Of a DNA stretch of 64,000 nt, positions 60,101 through 64,000 are shown one piece after another. Each line of letters opens with the position of its first letter. The stretch's first letter is position 1. This stretch comes from Dasyornis broadbenti (lineage: Eukaryota > Chordata > Aves > Passeriformes > Dasyornithidae). The position numbers were made by a program, and so were the translations under genes. The stretch covers positions 1,011,545 to 1,075,544 of the forward strand of contig VZRN01000234.1 of the NCBI GenBank assembly GCA_013397935.1, read 5' to 3'. The notes under the pieces were generated by a model that searched no databases, was not told the DNA's origin, and was given only the letters and a program-made list of their open reading frames with translations.

Positions 60101-63100
60101 CAGCATCGCCTTCAATTAACGGGAGCTGCAAATGAGGCTGGTCACGTGCCGAACTTGTGATTCACAGCGCTGAGCCCGAGGGAGCGGTGAAGGGCTCCGG
60201 CTCCACCGCGCGGATCCCGCGGGAGCAGAGCCTGGGGCAGCCAGCAAAGCCCTGGGACCTTGTGCATGTGTCCGTGGGGAGATACAAATGTCATTGACCA
60301 CCATGGCTCCAGGTCTGCTCCCCCCTGTGCCACCAGCCCCAGCACAAAGGGCCTCATATGCCTCAAAGGCCAGAAGCCACATCCACGTGTCTGTGGCCAA
60401 TATGGCACGAGCCACAGTGAGCCCCAGCACCTTCCATGTCCCTGTCCAGCACCCCCAGTGTCACCTGTGGGTGGTCCTGGCAGGGCCGTGGCAGTGCCGG
60501 CTCTTGGCTTCCTGGGCTCTCAACTTGGCAGGCAGCAGTGCTGGGAGGGCCGTGCTCGTTTTGCGAAGCGCTGGCCCCAGCAGAACGTGGGGAGCCGGGG
60601 GTGGGGGTGACAGGGGCACAGGCACCAGGCACCTACTGTCCCTTGGCCTGGGATGCCAGCTGGGAGCCTGGCCCATCCCCATCCCACAGGGACACACTGC
60701 TGTGCTCCAACACGGCTGAGCACCTCCCACCTCAGTGCCCAATGCGGGACCAAGGGAGTGGAGGTTAGCATGTAGGAGAGGGAGTGAGGGATGCAGATGA
60801 TTCCCCAGAGCAACCAGAACCTTGCCACAAGCAGCACCCAGCCTGGGTGCTGCCACAAGCATGGATGAACCCCCATCCCAAGGGACAGATGGGACACAGC
60901 TGAGCCTTGCCTGGATGAACCCAGCCTGACCTCCCTGCCTGTGCACTGTCCAGCCATGGTTCAGCCACTGCCATCCCTCCCAATCACTGCACATAGAAAG
61001 GAAACAGGATCTGCCCCTGCTTACAGAGACCACACGGGATGAACGTAGCTCCCATGGGTCAGGTTTTCCCAGACATAATCATTTACCCAGCACTAAATCA
61101 CTCATCATGTGTGCTGGGGAATATGTCCTCACCTCCTCCTGGCTGCCACACACGGGCTCAGCCACCACCACCCGCCGGCTGTGCCGGAAAGCCACGGCTG
61201 GGACCTTCTGGAACCAGCCCCTGCACAGGGCTCTGGCCAAGGAGTGGGATCCCAAAGACAGCCCTGAGCTGGCAGGGCCAGGAGCGGGAGGCAGGGACAG
61301 GATCCAGCACAAGGTGCCCAGACCCACGGCCACGGGACAGGGCCTCGAGTCAGGCAAGCAGCCACTGCTCCCTCACTTCCTAAGAGTCGCGTCCCATGGG
61401 TGCCACAGGTCTCGGGTAAGCAGAGAGGCTCTTCCTGGCGATGGAGCCGGGAGCTATGTCCAATCGTTCAGAAAGCCCAGCCCCCTGATCCCAGCCTCTT
61501 CCCTGGAATGCGGAGCCCCCCGGACAGAGCCCCCAGACAAAGCGTTTACTGTACGAGTAGCGCGTTAACCGCTTCCCAGCCGCCGGCACCCGCTCGGCCC
61601 CGGGGCCGCGGGCACAGCCGGGGGCACCTGCTCCGTACGCCCCTGCCCCTGAACAGGTATTTACTTTCCTTTTGCTGATCCAGAGGGGACACATCAGAGG
61701 CACTAGCCATGCCAGAGTGCCCTCGTGGTGCCAGGCAGGGCTGTGTGGGAGCAAGGGAGCCTGCAGCCTCCAGCCCCACACTCCCACTGGCTTCAGGCTG
61801 TGGAACAGGTCAGGGACCCGCGGGGGCATGGACCACTGGGACTGCACCGAGCAATTTGCTGTGGGTGTCCTGCCCACATCCTGACGGGCTGTCCTGGACA
61901 CAGGGGCTCCCACTGCCCTCTCGCCCATCCTGCTACCTGTGATGCCGCTGGCCAGCACAGTGCCCGGCGGGCGACCCGGCTCCCATAGCCACCCACCCAT
62001 CCCCAGCCAAGCCAAAACACCGCGGGAAGGAAGGGAAAAAATGCAAGTCTGTTTCCTAAAGGCTCTGGGAAAATATGTTGCATTACACGGGGCACGGCCA
62101 AAACCAACAGGGCTTGGCAGCACGGCGCAGCCCCGGGCCAGGGAGCCCAGACAGCTCCTGCAGGATGTGGGATGAGGACAGACAGGCAGGACAGGGGGAC
62201 TCCAAGCACTCCCAGCCAGCTCCTGTCCCTGCAGAGGAGTGGCTGGAGGGGCCAATCCACGAACGGCATTCATCACAGCGGGGACACCAGCAGAGCTGCC
62301 ACAGATCAGACACATAAGGAGGGAATGGAACTGGCATCCGGCTTCCCGGATGGGAAGGAACAGACACTGCTCCAATCCCTTCTGCACCTCAGGGAGCTCC
62401 AAGTGACCCCGCATGGGGGACCCAGGGCCAGGCCAGACCAGCTTGAGTGCTGGCATGCTGCTCCCCAGCTTCAAGGGACATTGTCCTGGTCACAGACTGC
62501 GGGATGGGAAAGGGGGACCACAGTGTCCAGACCCACCAATAGACCGGGTCCCACACTCATCCATCCCTCGGAGCAGCTTTGCTCCCATGGTGCGACCTGC
62601 ATAGCTCTAGGGTGGGCTCCCGCTGCCGGCTCTGCTCCCAGCCCCCAGACCCTGCCCAAGCACCAGGGGGGTGGCAGGAGGCTGTGATCATTACCTGCAA
62701 GAGGGACAGGACAGACAGGCATAGGCAGAGCACACTGGCAGCAGCTCCTCCAGCCTGTCCCTGCCTGTCCCTCGCTGCCCTGCACGGCACGGACAGACAC
62801 AGCTCCCTCACAGTGCCCAGCCGGACCTGCCTGGAGCGAAGCAGGTGCCCCGTGGCCTCTTCCCTGTTTCCTCCCAGCAGTGCAGCCAGGTCTGCCAGCA
62901 GCATCCCAGGGAAGGAGCAGCACAGGGGTCACTGTGCAACGGGAGCTCCTCTGGCAGCTGGGATGTGTCCCCAAGGGCTGCAGGTGCTCACGGGACACTG
63001 GGCTGTCCCATGGTCCAGGGGCACATTGCAGCCAGGCCACAGCCGGTGACAAGCCCTCCCTGAAGGTTTGCCTCTCCAGCATATGCAGTGTCACTGGCTG

Positions 63101-64000
63101 TGACACTGCTGTGCCCATGGTGGGTGAGGATGGCACAAACATGAGTCACTTGTGCCAGGTCTCCTGCAGACCACTTCTGCTCCCTCCCTGCAATGTCCTC
63201 CCTGCATTCCCATCCTGCCTCTTAGAGTCATGGAATGGTTTGGGTTGGAAGGGACCTTAAAGACCACTCAGTTCCACCCTCCTGCCATGGGCATGGACAC
63301 CTTCCATTAGACAAGGTTGCTCACATCCCACGTGGCATTGAACACTTCCACGGATGGGGCATCCAGCAATATTCTGGGCAACCTGTGCCTGAGCCTCACC
63401 ACCCTCACAGGGAGGAATTTCCTCCTAAGATCTAATCTAAATTTTCCCTTTTTACTTTAAAATCCTTCCACTTGCCCTGACACAATCTGTCGGTGTAAAA
63501 GTCACTCTTCATCATTTTTATAAGCTCCCTCTAAGTACGGGAAGGTCCCTGATGAGTCCAATCCTGTGGCTCCAGCTCTTGCCGAGTGAGCAGGGAGTGG
63601 GTTGGTGCCAACAGGGGTTATGCCACTGCCCCTCTGAGGGACAAGAGACCCCCAGGCACCCACCCAGGGTGCCCACCCTGGGCACCCACCCTCTGCCGCC
63701 CCTCCGCTGCCTCACCTGGGGGCTGGAGGCTCTCCTGGATGGCCTCGACGTCGGCCAGGTCTGTGCAGATGCCCTGGCCGTGCATGAGGGTGCGGAGGGG
63801 CCGGGGCTCGCCGCGGGGTGGGTAGCAGCGTAGCCCCGCACCGCAGCGCGCGGTGTAGACGCCGCAGGCGGTGCCGCGGGGCAGCGCGCAGGTCGCGCAG
63901 CACCCGCAGCCCGGCTCCCGCACCAGCTCCGCGCAGCCCTGCGGAGCCTTGCACCGCGCCAGCCGCTCCTCCGAGCACGGCGGGCACTGGATCGCCTCCT
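57003..64000 (-). CDS. IGFBP4: IGFBP4, insulin-like growth factor binding protein 4 (four coding exons, 5' end cut by window)
   Basis: Secreted protein that binds IGF-I and IGF-II and mostly restrains their action until PAPP-A cleaves it. The exons on the minus strand are 64000-63716 (partial), 57827-57673, 57556-57422 and 57131-57003. The N-terminal cysteine-rich domain shows CPPCSEERLARC, the family signature GCGCCATC and 12 cysteines. The linker has the sequon NNS in DHPNNSFSPCSIHDRKC, which carries the two extra cysteines particular to IGFBP4. The C-terminal thyroglobulin-type domain has NCDRNGNFHPKQC and CWCV. In total 20 cysteines are visible, the number expected for IGFBP4. The signal peptide and the first residues before EAIQCPPC lie outside the window. 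Splice junctions are GT-AG and the frame is intact. Confidence 0.97.
57422..57556 (-). CDS. IGFBP4: IGFBP4 coding exon 3
   Basis: Encodes TQGSCQSELHRALEKLAASQ then TRTHEDLYVIPIPNCDRNGN and FHPKQ. A second AG six bases inside (CAGACACAG) could act as an alternative acceptor removing Thr-Gln. I chose the outer one because human has PQ before GSCQ. Confidence 0.95.
57673..57827 (-). CDS. IGFBP4: IGFBP4 coding exon 2
   Basis: Encodes EKEEIDHPNNSFSPCSIHDR then KCLQKQQAKRVNNGNKMRSS and GSPHHREDTRPM. The Lys-Met-Arg site corresponds to the human Met-Lys bond cut by PAPP-A. The acceptor is GTCCCTGCAG and the donor ATG|GTGAGC. Confidence 0.94.
57828..63715 (-). other. IGFBP4: IGFBP4 intron 1
   Basis: A 5,888-base intron with no recognisable exon. 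It holds a minus-strand CR1 3' end near its 5' end (63222-63545) and GC-rich unique sequence. The longest open frame in the window (61380-62474, minus) lies here but has no domain, no paired splice signals and low-complexity composition. Confidence 0.75.
63222..63545 (-). mobile_element. CR1 LINE 3' fragment
   Basis: Antisense CR1: AGAGTCATGGAATGGTTTGG, then GTTGGAAGGGACCTTAAAGA, the CCTGCCATGGGCATGGACAC block, a CTGGGCAACCTGTGCC block and further body to about 63545. It is well preserved compared with the other copies, which suggests a younger insertion. Confidence 0.9.
63716..64000 (-). CDS. IGFBP4: IGFBP4 coding exon 1 (partial)
   Basis: Begins in the window at EAIQCPPCSEERLARC, just after the expected start of the mature protein, and runs to QESLQPP before a CCCAG|GTGAGG donor. 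It includes LVREPGCGCCATC and LRCYPPRG. The start codon and signal peptide lie beyond base 64000. Confidence 0.96.

Noticed and set aside
61380..62474. 364-codon minus-strand open frame, the longest in the window
   Set aside because: It lies in IGFBP4 intron 1 in GC-rich sequence where stop codons are rare. It is low-complexity and rich in Gly, Pro, Ala and Arg, with no family motif.

Overview
The window is from a bird genome, probably a gene-dense, GC-rich chromosome. The evidence is several CR1 LINE 3' ends in both orientations, one avian-type retroviral LTR, vertebrate splice signals, and a gene order that matches the mammalian 17q21 interval in reverse (SMARCE1 - CCR7 - TNS4 - IGFBP4 - TOP2A). 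The species cannot be fixed from the sequence. I recognised the genes by comparing exon translations with remembered human family members, not by any search.

Layout. Bases 1 to about 880 may be the 3' end of a plus-strand gene (SMARCE1 is expected here), ending at a good polyadenylation signal. CCR7 (+) covers 8639-16066 in three coding exons. The first exon holds only 10 coding bases and the second only 50. A promoter-like segment lies just upstream, and intron 1 (5 kb) holds a lymphoid-type motif cluster. From about 16.3 to 42.4 kb there is no recognisable gene. This stretch holds CR1 fragments, a 1.2-kb LTR followed by a primer-binding-site-like sequence, an assembly gap of 90 N beside a near-consensus CTCF motif, a 200-bp inverted duplication, and a CpG-rich block. 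TNS4 (tensin-4/CTEN, +) covers 42495-52645 in twelve coding exons that join to an intact 732-codon frame ending in SH2 and PTB domains. IGFBP4 (-) covers 57003 to the window edge in four coding exons; its signal-peptide end lies beyond base 64000. TNS4 and IGFBP4 converge tail to tail.

The three certain genes are not a pathway. CCR7 is the lymphoid homing receptor, TNS4 a focal-adhesion adaptor, and IGFBP4 a secreted IGF carrier. Their shared feature is an old, conserved neighbourhood. The points most worth a second look are regulatory: the EBF-type palindrome with E-box and AP-1 motifs in CCR7 intron 1, the CTCF motif between CCR7 and TNS4, and a pair of cAMP-response-type elements upstream of CCR7. 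I found no convincing unknown gene. The many long open frames in GC-rich stretches lack splice context, ATG starts or recognisable domains.
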